A stretch of DNA of 61,595 nt from an uncultured Rhodopila sp. (GTDB taxonomy: Bacteria; Pseudomonadota; Alphaproteobacteria; Acetobacterales; Acetobacteraceae), in NCBI GenBank assembly GCA_903851415.1, contig CAINOE010000133.1, positions 1 through 61,595 on the forward strand, in the 5' to 3' direction. Shown in pieces: positions 7,954-16,732 of the stretch (its first letter is position 1; every line of letters starts with the position of its first letter). Position numbers and translations under genes: made by a program. The notes below the pieces were generated by a model. The model searched no databases. It was given only the letters and a program-made list of their open reading frames with translations, and was not told the origin of the DNA.

Positions 7954-8922
7954 ATGACTGAAACGCATCGTACCAGGCTTCTGATCATCGGCGCCGGTCC
8001 GGCCGGCTACACAGCGGCGATCTACGCCGCCCGTGCCGGCCTCGCACCTATCCTCGTCGCCGGCTTGCAGCCCGGCGGCCAGTTGATGATCACCACCGAC
8101 GTCGAGAACTACCCCGGCTTCGCCGATGTCATCCAGGGGCCCTGGCTGATGGAGCAGATGCAGGCGCAGGCCGCGCATGTCGGCACGCGGATCATCCACG
8201 ACCTGATCACCGCGGTGGATTTCTCCGGCGCGCCAAACCGCTGCACCGGCGATTCCGGGGACATCTACGAGGCGGACGCGGTCGTCATCGCCACCGGAGC
8301 GCAGGCGCGCTGGCTCGGCCTGCCGTCGGAGCGGCGGCTTCAGGGCCGCGGCGTCTCCGCCTGCGCCACCTGCGACGGCTTCTTCTATCGCGGCAAGGCC
8401 GTCGCGGTCATCGGCGGCGGCAACACGGCGGTGGAGGAAGCGCTCTACCTGACCCACCATGCCGAAAAGGTGACGCTGGTGCACCGCCGCGACTCGCTCC
8501 GCGCGGAAAAGATCCTGCAGAAGCGGCTGTTCGCGCACCCGAAGATCGGCGTGGTCTGGAACAGCACGGTGCAGGAGATCGCCGGCGGCGGCTCGCCGGA
8601 GGTCGTCACCGGCGTGCGGCTGCTGGATACGGCCGCCGGGACGGAGTCGGTGCTGCCGGCCGACGGCGTGTTCATCGCCATCGGCCACTCGCCGACGACT
8701 TCGGTCTTCGCCGGGCATATCGACATGGATCCGGAGGGCTACATCCGGACGATTCCCGGCAGCACCCGCACCTCGGTGCCGGGCGTCTTCGCGGCGGGCG
8801 ACGTGCAGGACAAGGTCTTCCGCCAGGCCGTCACGGCGGCCGGGACCGGCTGCATGGCGGCGCTGGAAGCGGAGAAATATCTTGCGGAGAACGAACTCCG
8901 CCCGTTTGTGACCGCGGAATAG
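7954..8922 (+). CDS. trxB: Thioredoxin-disulfide reductase
   Basis: A 322-residue enzyme that uses NADPH to reduce thioredoxin. It has FAD-binding GAGPAGYTAA near the N-terminus, the redox-active CATC (Cys137/Cys140), NADPH-binding GGGNTAVEEALYL and a second FAD motif FAAGDVQDKVFRQAVTAAGTGC. Length is normal for the low-molecular-weight class. The LysR-type regulator follows after about 150 bases on the same strand, an arrangement I associate with Acetobacteraceae. Divergent from the TVP38 gene. Confidence 0.97.
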   Translation: MTETHRTRLLIIGAGPAGYTAAIYAARAGLAPILVAGLQPGGQLMITTDVENYPGFADVIQGPWLMEQMQAQAAHVGTRIIHDLITAVDFSGAPNRCTGDSGDIYEADAVVIATGAQARWLGLPSERRLQGRGVSACATCDGFFYRGKAVAVIGGGNTAVEEALYLTHHAEKVTLVHRRDSLRAEKILQKRLFAHPKIGVVWNSTVQEIAGGGSPEVVTGVRLLDTAAGTESVLPADGVFIAIGHSPTTSVFAGHIDMDPEGYIRTIPGSTRTSVPGVFAAGDVQDKVFRQAVTAAGTGCMAALEAEKYLAENELRPFVTAE

Positions 8923-8970
8923 ACGAAAAATTCCTCCAACCATCAAAATCGCATACCTGACTCGTAAAAG

Positions 8971-8989
8971 TGTGGTTAGTCTAGCCACA
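8971..8989. promoter_or_regulatory. Imperfect 19-bp palindrome upstream of the LysR gene
   Basis: The sequence is TGTGGTTAG-T-CTAGCCACA, nine-base arms with one mismatch. It contains a T-N11-A core of the kind bound by LysR regulators and lies 86 bases before the LysR start. It is a candidate autoregulatory site. Confidence 0.5.
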
Positions 8990-9074
8990 TTGCACGGCGG
9001 CGACACGGCCGGCTGACCGGGGCGCGGCCAACGGGGCGCGGCAGTGCGTTGGTGCTGCAAGGAGAGGGATCGCG

Positions 9075-9959
9075 ATGGATTGGGATAAGCTGCGCGTTTT
9101 TCACGCGGTGGCGGAAGCGGGCAGCTTCACGCATGCTGGGGATACGCTCAGCCTTAGCCAATCCGCCGTCTCCCGGCAGATATCGGCCCTGGAGGAGGCG
9201 CTTCAGGTGCCGCTGTTCCACCGCCACGCGCGCGGGCTGATCCTGACGGAACAGGGCGAGTCGCTGAACCGGACCGTCCGGGAAGTCTTCGCCAAGCTGG
9301 CGATCACCGAGGCGCTGCTGACCGAGAGCAAGGAGAAGCCGGCCGGCAAGCTGAAGATCACCACCACCGTCGGCTTCGGTTCGGCCTGGCTGGCGCCTCG
9401 GCTGCACGGCTTCCTCGACGCCTACCCGGATGTCTCGGTGTCGCTGCTGCTGGACGACACCGACCTCGACCTGGCGATGCGGGAGGCCGATGTGGCGATC
9501 CGCATGCACCCGCCGAAGCAGCCGGACCTTGTGCAGCGCCATCTGCTGACCCTGCAGTGGTTCGTCTGCGCCTCACCGGAGTATCTGAAGAAGCACGGCG
9601 TGCCGCAGCGGGCGGAGGACCTGGATGCGCACCGGCTGATCCTGTTCGGCCAGCACCACCCGCCGGTGCAGGAGATCAACTGGCTGGCCGAGGCCGGGCG
9701 TCGGCCGGGCAATCCGCGGCGGGCGCTGCTGGAGGTGAACTCGATCCAGGCGGTGCTGCTGGCGATCCGCGCCGGGACCGGCATTGGCGCCCTGCCGGAC
9801 TTCGCCGTCGCCGAGAACCCGGACCTGGTGCAGGTGCTGCCGGAGTTGAAGGGGCCGAAGGTGGATGTGTTTTTCGTCTACCCGGAAGAGCTGCGCAATT
9901 CCAAGCGGGTGGCGGTGTTCCGCGACTTCCTTTTGGCCAAGCTGGCCGAGCGGCACTAG
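9075..9959 (+). CDS. LysR-family transcriptional regulator
   Basis: A 294-residue LysR protein. The N-terminal winged helix-turn-helix (about residues 1-62) includes FHAVAEAGSFTHAGDTLSLS and QSAVSRQISALEEAL. A linker helix and a two-lobed ligand-binding domain (about 90-290) follow. It starts with MDWDKLRVF behind GGAGAGG. Its place directly after trxB and the palindrome in its promoter suggest autoregulation and perhaps control of redox genes; the ligand is unknown. Confidence 0.93.
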   Translation: MDWDKLRVFHAVAEAGSFTHAGDTLSLSQSAVSRQISALEEALQVPLFHRHARGLILTEQGESLNRTVREVFAKLAITEALLTESKEKPAGKLKITTTVGFGSAWLAPRLHGFLDAYPDVSVSLLLDDTDLDLAMREADVAIRMHPPKQPDLVQRHLLTLQWFVCASPEYLKKHGVPQRAEDLDAHRLILFGQHHPPVQEINWLAEAGRRPGNPRRALLEVNSIQAVLLAIRAGTGIGALPDFAVAENPDLVQVLPELKGPKVDVFFVYPEELRNSKRVAVFRDFLLAKLAERH

Positions 9960-10410
9960 CCTTGCCCCGGCCCCGCCGCCGATCGGCGGCGGCGCTGCCC
10001 GATCCGGGGATCGAATGCCCGGCGGCCTGTTCGCGATCCTGTCGCGCTGATTGTTTGTTGAGCCATACGTCGACGATACCGTGACGGTTTCTCTGTAAAC
10101 ACTTTATCGGCCTTCCTTGCCTTTTTGCACTGCCGGTGCACCGCTACCACCCAACGGTTGATCTCGGCCGATCACGTTGCGGCGGCTCTTTCAAAATCGC
10201 CTTGGCTGCCCAAATACGCATGCCCGGTGGCGAGAATGAAAGACATTCAAAACGAAAACACATTCAGTATGCCATAGTACAACTTGCTTAATCGAAACGT
10301 AATTTAGTTTCGTCAGTGTTTTACTCGGCCGATCGATATCAAAACCATTGGCGGTTTCGTGATCGCCGCTTTATATCTCCGAGTCCCGCTAAGAACAGGC
10401 TGGCTTCGCG
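9960..10410. other. 450-bp intergenic region upstream of the hybrid kinase
   Basis: No credible gene is seen. A GC-rich palindrome centred near 9980 sits after the LysR stop but lacks a T run. The stretch 10230-10330 is AT-rich and contains two ACATTCA repeats and an inverted repeat CGAAAC-N8-GTTTCG, so it is the likely promoter region of the kinase gene. Confidence 0.5.
10293..10312. promoter_or_regulatory. Inverted repeat CGAAAC-N8-GTTTCG
   Basis: Six-base perfect arms with an AT-rich 8-base spacer, about 100 bases before the hybrid kinase start in the only AT-rich part of this intergenic region. A candidate regulator binding site; the identity of the regulator is unknown. Confidence 0.4.
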
Positions 10411-13400
10411 ATGCACGGCGCTCCGCAAACCCCGAACGAGAAGACGCCGCGGCCGAACGAAATATTCGCGGCCCATCAGCCGGGACGCGTCGTGCGGCTC
10501 GCCAACAGCCCGAGTGTGCGCCGGCTGCTCGTCGGGCTCGCCGTCCTGGCCGCAGCCATTGCGATCGCCGCGGCGGTGTGGGGCAACCGGCTGCCCGTCG
10601 AGCATGGCCGCATGGTGAAAGCCGCTGCCGCCCGCCACACCAACGATGTCCTCGCCGCGGCGCGACAGGTGTCGTATGAGATTCGCGACGCCGAGTCCGG
10701 CCACCGGGCGTTTCGCCTCAGCGGCAATCAGGACGAGCTCATCTCCTACCGGAGAGAAGTGGACGACGCGCGGCGGGCCGCCGCAGAACTGGTCGGACTG
10801 ACCCGCGACGAGCCGAACCAGCAGGATGCGATCAATCTGTTGCCAAAGCTGCTGGCGATCGACGTCTCGGCGGACGCGGGCGCGCCGCCCCTCCCGTTCA
10901 ACACGCTGCGCGACACGATCGCCTCGATCGCCGGGCAGGAGGTGCAGAATCTCCAGACGCGCCTGGCTGCATTGGAGGAGACCGAACGTCGCGAACTGGT
11001 GATCGTCACGACACTGTCGACCGCGCCGTTGTCGATCGTCGCGCTGTGCGCCGCCGCCCTCGGCACCATTCTGCTCGCGTCCACGAACCTCAACCGCGCC
11101 ACGTTGGAGCGCGAACGGCTGCTCAACATCATGGACCTTGCCGCCGTGATCGTCCGCGACATGGACGGGACCATCCGCTTCTGGTCGGAGGAATGCGAGC
11201 GTCTGTTCGGCTGGACCGCCAGGCAGGCGATCGGTCAGGTGTGCCACCGGCTGCTGCAGACCCGGTATCCGGAGTCGCAGGCAGAGTTGGAGGCAACGCT
11301 GATGCAATCCGGCGAATGGTTCGGCGAACTGCGCCAGCGCACCCTGGACGGCGCGGAGGTGAACGTTCTCGCTCGCAAGATCCTGCGCCGCGGCTCCGAC
11401 GGCCGCCAACTGGTCCTGGAAATGTTAACGGACACCACGGCCCTGCAGCGGTCCGAGGCAGCGCTGCGGCGAAGCCAGGCCAGCCTGCAGTCGGTTGTGC
11501 AGACCGCCGCTGAGTGCATTCTCATCGCCGACGGAAACGGCAAGATCCTGTCGATCAATCAGGCCGGTCTGACCATGTTCGGCTACGCGCAGGAAGCCGA
11601 TCTTATCGGCCGCGATGTCGGCGTGCTGATGCCGCCGGACGAGGCGGCGCGGCACGAAGGCCACCTCGCCGCATGGCGCGGCGGCGCGCCGCCGAAGATC
11701 ATCGGCGTGCCAAGCCGGGAAATGCTGGCGCTGCGCCGCGACGGCTCGATCCTCCCGATCGACCTGTCGGTCAGCGCCTCCGGCACCAACGGCAGCGGCT
11801 TCCTGACCGGCATCATCCGCGACGTCAGCGTCCGCAAGGCAGCGGAGAAGGCGTTGCGCGATAGCGAGGCAAGGCTGCGCCTCGTGCAGCAAGTCGGTGA
11901 AATCGCCAACGCGGACTGGGCTGCCGCCGGCACGCGGGCGTTCGTCTCGGATGAATATCATCGCCTCTACGGCCTCCTGCCGGGTGAAGCTGCCGGGACA
12001 TTCGAGCTATGGCTTGGCCGGGTGCATCCGGACGACCGCGAGCGGATCGCCGCCGAGGCCAGGGTTCTCAGCGACAGGCCGCATGCCGTTGCCTTGCAGT
12101 TCCGCATCCGCCGCCCGGAAGGCCCGGTGCGCTGGATCGCCATGCGCGCGGAATCTTTCCGCGAACCGGACGGCAGCCTGCGGATCATCAGCGGACATCA
12201 GGACATTTCCGACCTCGTCGCCGGACGCGAGGCGCTGGCGCAACGGCGCGACGAGCTGGAGCGCCAGGTGGCCGAACGCACCGCCGCACTGGTGGAGGCG
12301 GAGGAACAGTTCCGCGCCGTTTTCGATTCGCAGTTCCAGTTCGTCGCCGTTCTCACTCTGGACGGGACGGTGATGCTTGCCAACCGCACCGCTCTGATGG
12401 CCGGATGTTGCGATGCCGGCGACGTCATTGGCCGCCCGTTCTGGGCCACCGAATGGTGGCCGCAGGTCGAACCCGATCGGCTGCGGACGCGCATTGCCGA
12501 GGCGGCGGCTGGCACACCGGTGCGGCGGGATATGGAGCTGCGCAACGCGGATGGGCACAGCGTCTGGATCGACCTGTCCTTCAAGCCGGTGCTCGATTCG
12601 GTCAATGGCCAGGTGCGGCAGATCGTTGCAGAATGGCGCGATGTGACCGAATTGCGCCAACTGGCGGAAAAGCTGGCGCAGGCCCAGAAGGTGCAGGCGC
12701 TGGGCCAGTTGGCCGGCGGAATTGCCCACGACTTCAACAACATTCTGCAGAGCGTGTCCGGCGCGGCGATATTGATCGAGCGGCGCCCCGATGACCTCGA
12801 CCGGACCCGGCGCCTTGCTCGTTCGGCCATTGATGCCGCCGCGCGCGGCGCCTCGATTACCCGGCGGCTGCTGTCATTCGCGCGGCGCGGCACGTTGCGC
12901 GCCGAGGTGATTGCGACCGACGAGTTGCTCAACAGCATGCGGGAGGTGCTGGCGCATACGCTCGGTGCCGGGATCGCCGTCCGCATCGCGATGGGTGACC
13001 GCGTGCCGCCGATATTGGCAGACCGGGGTCAGTTGGAGACGGCGCTGGTGAACCTGGGCACCAACGCCCGCGATGCGATGCAGGAGGGTGGAACCCTGAC
13101 ACTGTCGGCGGAGGCGGTCGAGACGACGGACGATGGCGCGCATCCGGCCGAACTCGCCCCCGGCCGCTATGTGCGGATCAGCGTCGCCGATACCGGCAGC
13201 GGAATGTCGCCGGCGACCATCGCGCGGCTGGCTGAACCGTTCTTCACCACCAAACCGCTGGGTGCCGGCACCGGCCTCGGGTTGGCAATGGTGAAGGGTT
13301 TTGCCGAGCAATCCGGCGGCGCGATGACGGTCGTCAGCGATCTCGGTTCCGGTACGACGGTGAGCCTATGGTTGGCCCGCGCCATGGACGAAGCGGTGTT

Positions 13401-13809
13401 CAGCCGGGCCGACAACAGGATCAACGGCCCGGTTCGGCCAGGCGGGACGCGAATCATGCTGGTGGATGATGACGATCTGGTGCGCGAGACCCTGGCCGAA
13501 CAGATGGAGGATCTCGGTTTCGTGACCATCATGGCGTCGAGCGGGCCGGAAGCGATCGCGCTGATCGAGTCCGGGGTCAGTCTGGACGCTCTGGTCAGCG
13601 ATTTGTCGATGCCGGGAATGAGCGGCGTGGCGACCATTCAGAAGGTGCGGGCACTGCGGCCGCAACTGCCGTGCTTCCTGCTGACCGGGTACGTCGGCGA
13701 ACGCGCGGCGTTGGAGGCCGGGACGCTGTTCACGCTGGTGCACAAGCCGATCTCGGGGCGGAAACTGGCGACCCGGATCGAGGCGGCGCTGGAGACGGAG
13801 GATTGTTGA
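10411..13809 (+). CDS. Hybrid sensor histidine kinase with CHASE3, multiple PAS and receiver domains
   Basis: A 1132-residue membrane-bound signalling protein. An N-terminal membrane helix (about residues 40-62) and a second (about 197-222) bracket a CHASE3 sensor, recognised by [19 protein letters not shown]. About four PAS modules follow between residues 225 and 745. The kinase core has the H-box [11 protein letters not shown] with phospho-acceptor His near residue 773, the N-box [10 protein letters not shown], then DTGSGM and [13 protein letters not shown]-terminal receiver (from MLVDDDDLV) has its Asp near residue 1064 (VSDLSMPG). No separate response regulator lies nearby, so output probably passes through a phosphotransfer protein elsewhere. 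The signal is unknown. Confidence 0.95.
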   Translation: MHGAPQTPNEKTPRPNEIFAAHQPGRVVRLANSPSVRRLLVGLAVLAAAIAIAAAVWGNRLPVEHGRMVKAAAARHTNDVLAAARQVSYEIRDAESGHRAFRLSGNQDELISYRREVDDARRAAAELVGLTRDEPNQQDAINLLPKLLAIDVSADAGAPPLPFNTLRDTIASIAGQEVQNLQTRLAALEETERRELVIVTTLSTAPLSIVALCAAALGTILLASTNLNRATLERERLLNIMDLAAVIVRDMDGTIRFWSEECERLFGWTARQAIGQVCHRLLQTRYPESQAELEATLMQSGEWFGELRQRTLDGAEVNVLARKILRRGSDGRQLVLEMLTDTTALQRSEAALRRSQASLQSVVQTAAECILIADGNGKILSINQAGLTMFGYAQEADLIGRDVGVLMPPDEAARHEGHLAAWRGGAPPKIIGVPSREMLALRRDGSILPIDLSVSASGTNGSGFLTGIIRDVSVRKAAEKALRDSEARLRLVQQVGEIANADWAAAGTRAFVSDEYHRLYGLLPGEAAGTFELWLGRVHPDDRERIAAEARVLSDRPHAVALQFRIRRPEGPVRWIAMRAESFREPDGSLRIISGHQDISDLVAGREALAQRRDELERQVAERTAALVEAEEQFRAVFDSQFQFVAVLTLDGTVMLANRTALMAGCCDAGDVIGRPFWATEWWPQVEPDRLRTRIAEAAAGTPVRRDMELRNADGHSVWIDLSFKPVLDSVNGQVRQIVAEWRDVTELRQLAEKLAQAQKVQALGQLAGGIAHDFNNILQSVSGAAILIERRPDDLDRTRRLARSAIDAAARGASITRRLLSFARRGTLRAEVIATDELLNSMREVLAHTLGAGIAVRIAMGDRVPPILADRGQLETALVNLGTNARDAMQEGGTLTLSAEAVETTDDGAHPAELAPGRYVRISVADTGSGMSPATIARLAEPFFTTKPLGAGTGLGLAMVKGFAEQSGGAMTVVSDLGSGTTVSLWLARAMDEAVFSRADNRINGPVRPGGTRIMLVDDDDLVRETLAEQMEDLGFVTIMASSGPEAIALIESGVSLDALVSDLSMPGMSGVATIQKVRALRPQLPCFLLTGYVGERAALEAGTLFTLVHKPISGRKLATRIEAALETEDC

Positions 13810-13946
13810 TCTGTCGCTCTCAGGTCGTCCACGCAGCCATTCACGGGGCGCTTGTTCCAAAACGTTGCCATGCATGATCGGCATGGCCGTTAGCAAATTT
13901 CGGCGGTGGTTTCCTTCGCACCTGCGAGATAGAAAACTCGGATCAG

Positions 13947-15515
13947 TTACGGCAGCGATGCCGCCCGAGTTCCAGCGCCAGCCGCTGGAAGGGGGTCGTT
14001 GGCCCCTACGTCTCCCAGACGTGAAGCCTCCCTGTACACTTGCCCCCGGTGCATAACCGGGGGTTTTTTATTTCCGGTCCCGGCACAGGCTGCACCGGCC
14101 CGCGCGAGACCGCATTCAAGTATCGCGTCTACCATTATATCGATGTCGGCGCAAGTGGTGCGGTGGTTGACGATCGCCGCCCGGATCGCCAGCGCTCCGT
14201 TCACCATCGTGGTCGACGGCGCGGCGATCCCGGCCTCCTGCACGTCCGCCACGATGTCGGCGTTCAGGCGATCGAGGTCGCCGTCCGCGGCGATGTAGCG
14301 GAAGCAGACGATGTTCAGGGTGACGGGGGCAAGCCGCTCCAGCGCCGGCTCCCGGTCCACCCGCGCCGCCAGCGCCGCCGCCAGGTCGCAGGTCTGCCGC
14401 ACCACCTCACCCAGCCGATGGGCGCCGTAGACGCGCAGGGTCATCCAGACTTTCAGGGCGCGGAAGCCGCGCGACAGGTCGGGGCCGAGGTCGCAGGGCC
14501 AGATCCCGCCTCCCGCCAGGCCGCGCTGCTCGCGCCGGAGATAGGCCGCCTCGGCGCCGAACGCCGCCACCTGACAGGACGCGTCGCGCACCACGATGCA
14601 GCCGGCGTCATACGGAACCTGCGCCCATTTGTGAAAGTCGAACGCGACGGAGTCCGCCCGCTCGATCCCGGCCAGCACCGGGCGCAGGGAGGGTGCCAGC
14701 ATTGCCGTCGCCCCGTAGGCGCCGTCGACGTGGAACCACAGGTTTTCCCGGGCGGCGACATCCGCCAAAGCGGCAAGATCGTCCACCGCGCCGGTGTCCA
14801 CCGTGCCGGCGGTGCCGGCGATCAGGAACGGCCGCAGCCCGAGCGCCCGGTCCCGCGCGATGCGGCGGCTCAGCGCGCCGATGCGCATCCGGCCGTTGTC
14901 GTCGAACGGGATCATGCGCATGGCGTCGCGGCCGAGGCCGGCCATGTCCATCGCCCGCGGCAGGCAGCCATGCGCCGCGGCCGAGGTGTAGGCGACCAGG
15001 CCGCTGCCGCCGGCGCCGGTGCGGCGAACCGAGGGGCCCAGCGCCGCGGTGCGCGCCACCAGCACGCCGATCAGGTTGGCGATCGAGGTGCCGGTGACCA
15101 GCACGCCGGAGGCATCGGCGGGAAAGCCGAGCATCTCCGCCGCCCAGGCGATCACCTGCCGCTCGATCTCGATTGGCGCGTGGTCGCGCCCGCCCAGGTT
15201 GGCGTTCAGCCCGGCGGCCAGCAACTCCGCCAGCATCCCGGCGGGATTGCCGCCGCCATGCACCCAGCCCATGAAGCGCGGGTGCAGGTTGCCGGTGGCG
15301 TAGGGCTGCACCAGCGCGCGAAAATCCTGATAGACCGCCTCGGCGGAGGTCGGGTCGCGGGGCAATGGCTGCCGCAGCCCCTCGCGCACCGTCTCGGGCA
15401 TCGGGCGCCAGACCGGCCCGTCGCGCAGGGTTTCCAGATGATCGAACATGTCGTCGATCATGCGGTGTCCGAGCGCGCGCAGATCGGTTGCATCGGAGGG
15501 GTCGAGGCTTTGCAT
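13947..15515 (-). CDS. PLP-dependent group II (aromatic amino acid-type) decarboxylase
   Basis: A 522-residue protein of the DOPA/tyrosine/glutamate decarboxylase superfamily. Landmarks include NLHPRFMGWVHGGGNPAGML, a PLP-contact segment near VTGTSIANLIG, HVDGAYGA, and the Schiff-base lysine in FDFHKWAQVPYDAGC. Substrate is unclear: aromatic amino acid decarboxylation is the default, but members also act on diaminobutyrate, glutamate or other acids. The conserved fold ends near DIDIMVDAILECGLA. About 50 further residues follow, and their codons are antisense to the structured RNA region, so the natural end may have been lost. Start MQSLDPSD is two bases after the GH5 stop, so the two genes are co-transcribed. 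Confidence 0.87.
   Translation of the reverse strand: MQSLDPSDATDLRALGHRMIDDMFDHLETLRDGPVWRPMPETVREGLRQPLPRDPTSAEAVYQDFRALVQPYATGNLHPRFMGWVHGGGNPAGMLAELLAAGLNANLGGRDHAPIEIERQVIAWAAEMLGFPADASGVLVTGTSIANLIGVLVARTAALGPSVRRTGAGGSGLVAYTSAAAHGCLPRAMDMAGLGRDAMRMIPFDDNGRMRIGALSRRIARDRALGLRPFLIAGTAGTVDTGAVDDLAALADVAARENLWFHVDGAYGATAMLAPSLRPVLAGIERADSVAFDFHKWAQVPYDAGCIVVRDASCQVAAFGAEAAYLRREQRGLAGGGIWPCDLGPDLSRGFRALKVWMTLRVYGAHRLGEVVRQTCDLAAALAARVDREPALERLAPVTLNIVCFRYIAADGDLDRLNADIVADVQEAGIAAPSTTMVNGALAIRAAIVNHRTTCADIDIMVDAILECGLARAGAACAGTGNKKPPVMHRGQVYREASRLGDVGANDPLPAAGAGTRAASLP
13950..14069 (+). ncRNA. Candidate structured small RNA (five consecutive hairpins plus terminator)
   Basis: Five hairpins follow one another on the plus strand: 13950-13963 (CGGCA/TGCCG closing a GCGA tetraloop), 13970-13990 (TTCCAGCG/CGCTGGAA), about 13991-14006 (GGGG/CCCC), 14008-14022 (ACGTCT/AGACGT with loop CCC) and 14043-14063 (CCCCCGGT/ACCGGGGG) ending in six T. 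A single-stranded CCTCCC, complementary to a Shine-Dalgarno core, lies between the last two hairpins. No plus-strand gene ends here except the kinase, 140 bases upstream. It is antisense to the last 40 codons of the decarboxylase gene. It may be an independent sRNA, an antisense RNA, or the long 3' UTR of the kinase mRNA. I could not match it to 6S RNA, tmRNA or SRP RNA. Confidence 0.5.
14043..14069 (+). terminator. Rho-independent terminator inside an opposing gene
   Basis: A perfect 8-bp GC-rich stem (14043-14050 with 14056-14063, loop GCATA) is followed immediately by TTTTTT at 14064-14069. The minus strand has no T run after the stem, so it acts only on plus-strand transcripts. Confidence 0.85.
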
Positions 15516-15517
15516 CG

Positions 15518-16675
15518 TCACATCCGCGGCGGCAGGCCGAGCGCCGACAGAACGTCCGGATCCAGCCGCGGGCGCGGGCCCGGCGGCGGCTGGATGGCGA
15601 AACCCATGACGTCGTCGTAGCCCCACAGCGCCCAGCCGATGTGCCGGGTTTCCAGCCCGTCACGCACTGTCCTGAGCCATGCGAGACGGGCGGCGGCGTT
15701 GAGCGACACGGTCGCGCCGAACTCCCCGGCCAGCAGGGCGGCGTGATGCCGGTGCGCCCAGGCAGCGGCGCGATCGAGGCTCGCGCCGATGCGCCCGGAG
15801 TCCCAACCGAAGCCGCAGTAGTATCGCATCAGTCCGGCCGTGGCGGGATCGCGGGCGCCGCCGGCGGCGGCCTCGCAGCGGGACGGGTCGTCCACCGGGA
15901 ACGGCAGGTTGGCCAGCGCGGCGCGGTCGAGGCCGGGCCGATACGCCGCCAGAGAGGTCAGTTCCGGCGGATCATACAAATGAAAGCTGTAGACGACGTT
16001 GCCGTCGTCCTCCGGGATCAGCGCGAGCAGGCCATCGATGCTGCCCCAGTCCTGTCCGGTCAGCACCACGGTCGCGGCGGGCAGCGCCCGGCGGATGTCC
16101 TGCAGGACGGCGTGCTGCACCGCCCGCCAGCCCGCCGGATCGCCGGGGAAGACAGGTTCGTTGAGGATTTCGGGAACAACGCGGGTTTGGTCCAGCGCCC
16201 GCAGCTCCGGCGCCAGAGTCCGCCAAAACGCCACCAGCGGCGACGCATCGGCCTCCAGCCGCCAAGCCTGCGGGTGTGGCGAGACGACGACCGCGAAACC
16301 CTGCCGCTGGACGCGCCGGATCGCGCCGATAAGCACCGCGCGGCCGGGCGCCGTGGCGACGATCGCCGGATCCACCGCCAGCCGCACGAAGCCGAACCCC
16401 GCGTCGCGCAGGCCCGCAAGAGCCTGGTTGCTCAAGTACGCGCCCAGGGCGGCGGGATCGCGTGACGGCGGAAAGCGGAACCAGTTGGTCAGGTTGATGC
16501 CGCGGGTAAGGTTGGCCGGCGGCGCGAAGCCCGAGGTTTCCCCCGCCATGGCGGTGTGCGCCATGAGCCAACCGCCCACCGATAGCCACGCGCATGCCAG
16601 CGCGAGGAGAAAGCCGCGCAGCCGCTTGCCGCCATGGCCCTCCGTCTGCAGCGGAAATATGTCGGGCATAAGCAC
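15518..16675 (-). CDS. Secreted glycoside hydrolase family 5-type protein
   Basis: A 385-residue protein with an N-terminal signal-like segment (GFLLALACAWLSVGGWLMAHTAMA, split here: hydrophobic residues 21-44) and a (beta/alpha)8 GH5 catalytic domain. RGINLTNWF is near residue 59, the acid/base Glu is in LNEP (Glu173), His232 is in SFHLYDP, and the nucleophile is in LAGEFGA (Glu318). GH5 enzymes are retaining endo-beta-glycanases; cellulase, mannanase and others cannot be separated by eye. Near the exopolysaccharide locus it may process an extracellular polysaccharide. It heads a two-gene unit with the decarboxylase and is divergent from the ArnT-like gene. Confidence 0.87.
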   Translation of the reverse strand: MLMPDIFPLQTEGHGGKRLRGFLLALACAWLSVGGWLMAHTAMAGETSGFAPPANLTRGINLTNWFRFPPSRDPAALGAYLSNQALAGLRDAGFGFVRLAVDPAIVATAPGRAVLIGAIRRVQRQGFAVVVSPHPQAWRLEADASPLVAFWRTLAPELRALDQTRVVPEILNEPVFPGDPAGWRAVQHAVLQDIRRALPAATVVLTGQDWGSIDGLLALIPEDDGNVVYSFHLYDPPELTSLAAYRPGLDRAALANLPFPVDDPSRCEAAAGGARDPATAGLMRYYCGFGWDSGRIGASLDRAAAWAHRHHAALLAGEFGATVSLNAAARLAWLRTVRDGLETRHIGWALWGYDDVMGFAIQPPPGPRPRLDPDVLSALGLPPRM

Positions 16676-16732
16676 TCCGTTAACCTTTGGCGGTTAGGCT
16701 GGGCGGCACCATGACCCGGGAAGTGCTGCGAT

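Noticed and set aside
6925..9060. A 711-codon minus-strand frame across trxB and the TVP38 gene
   Set aside because: It spans two real genes in other frames and resembles no family.
13950..14069. Known RNAs (6S, tmRNA, SRP RNA) for the structured region
   Set aside because: No long imperfect rod as in 6S, no tRNA-like ends or tag frame as in tmRNA, and no SRP GGAA/GCAG core.
14040..15620. A 526-codon plus-strand frame opposite the decarboxylase
   Set aside because: Antisense shadow of Arg/Gly/Ala-rich codons; the decarboxylase has its lysine motif and fold.
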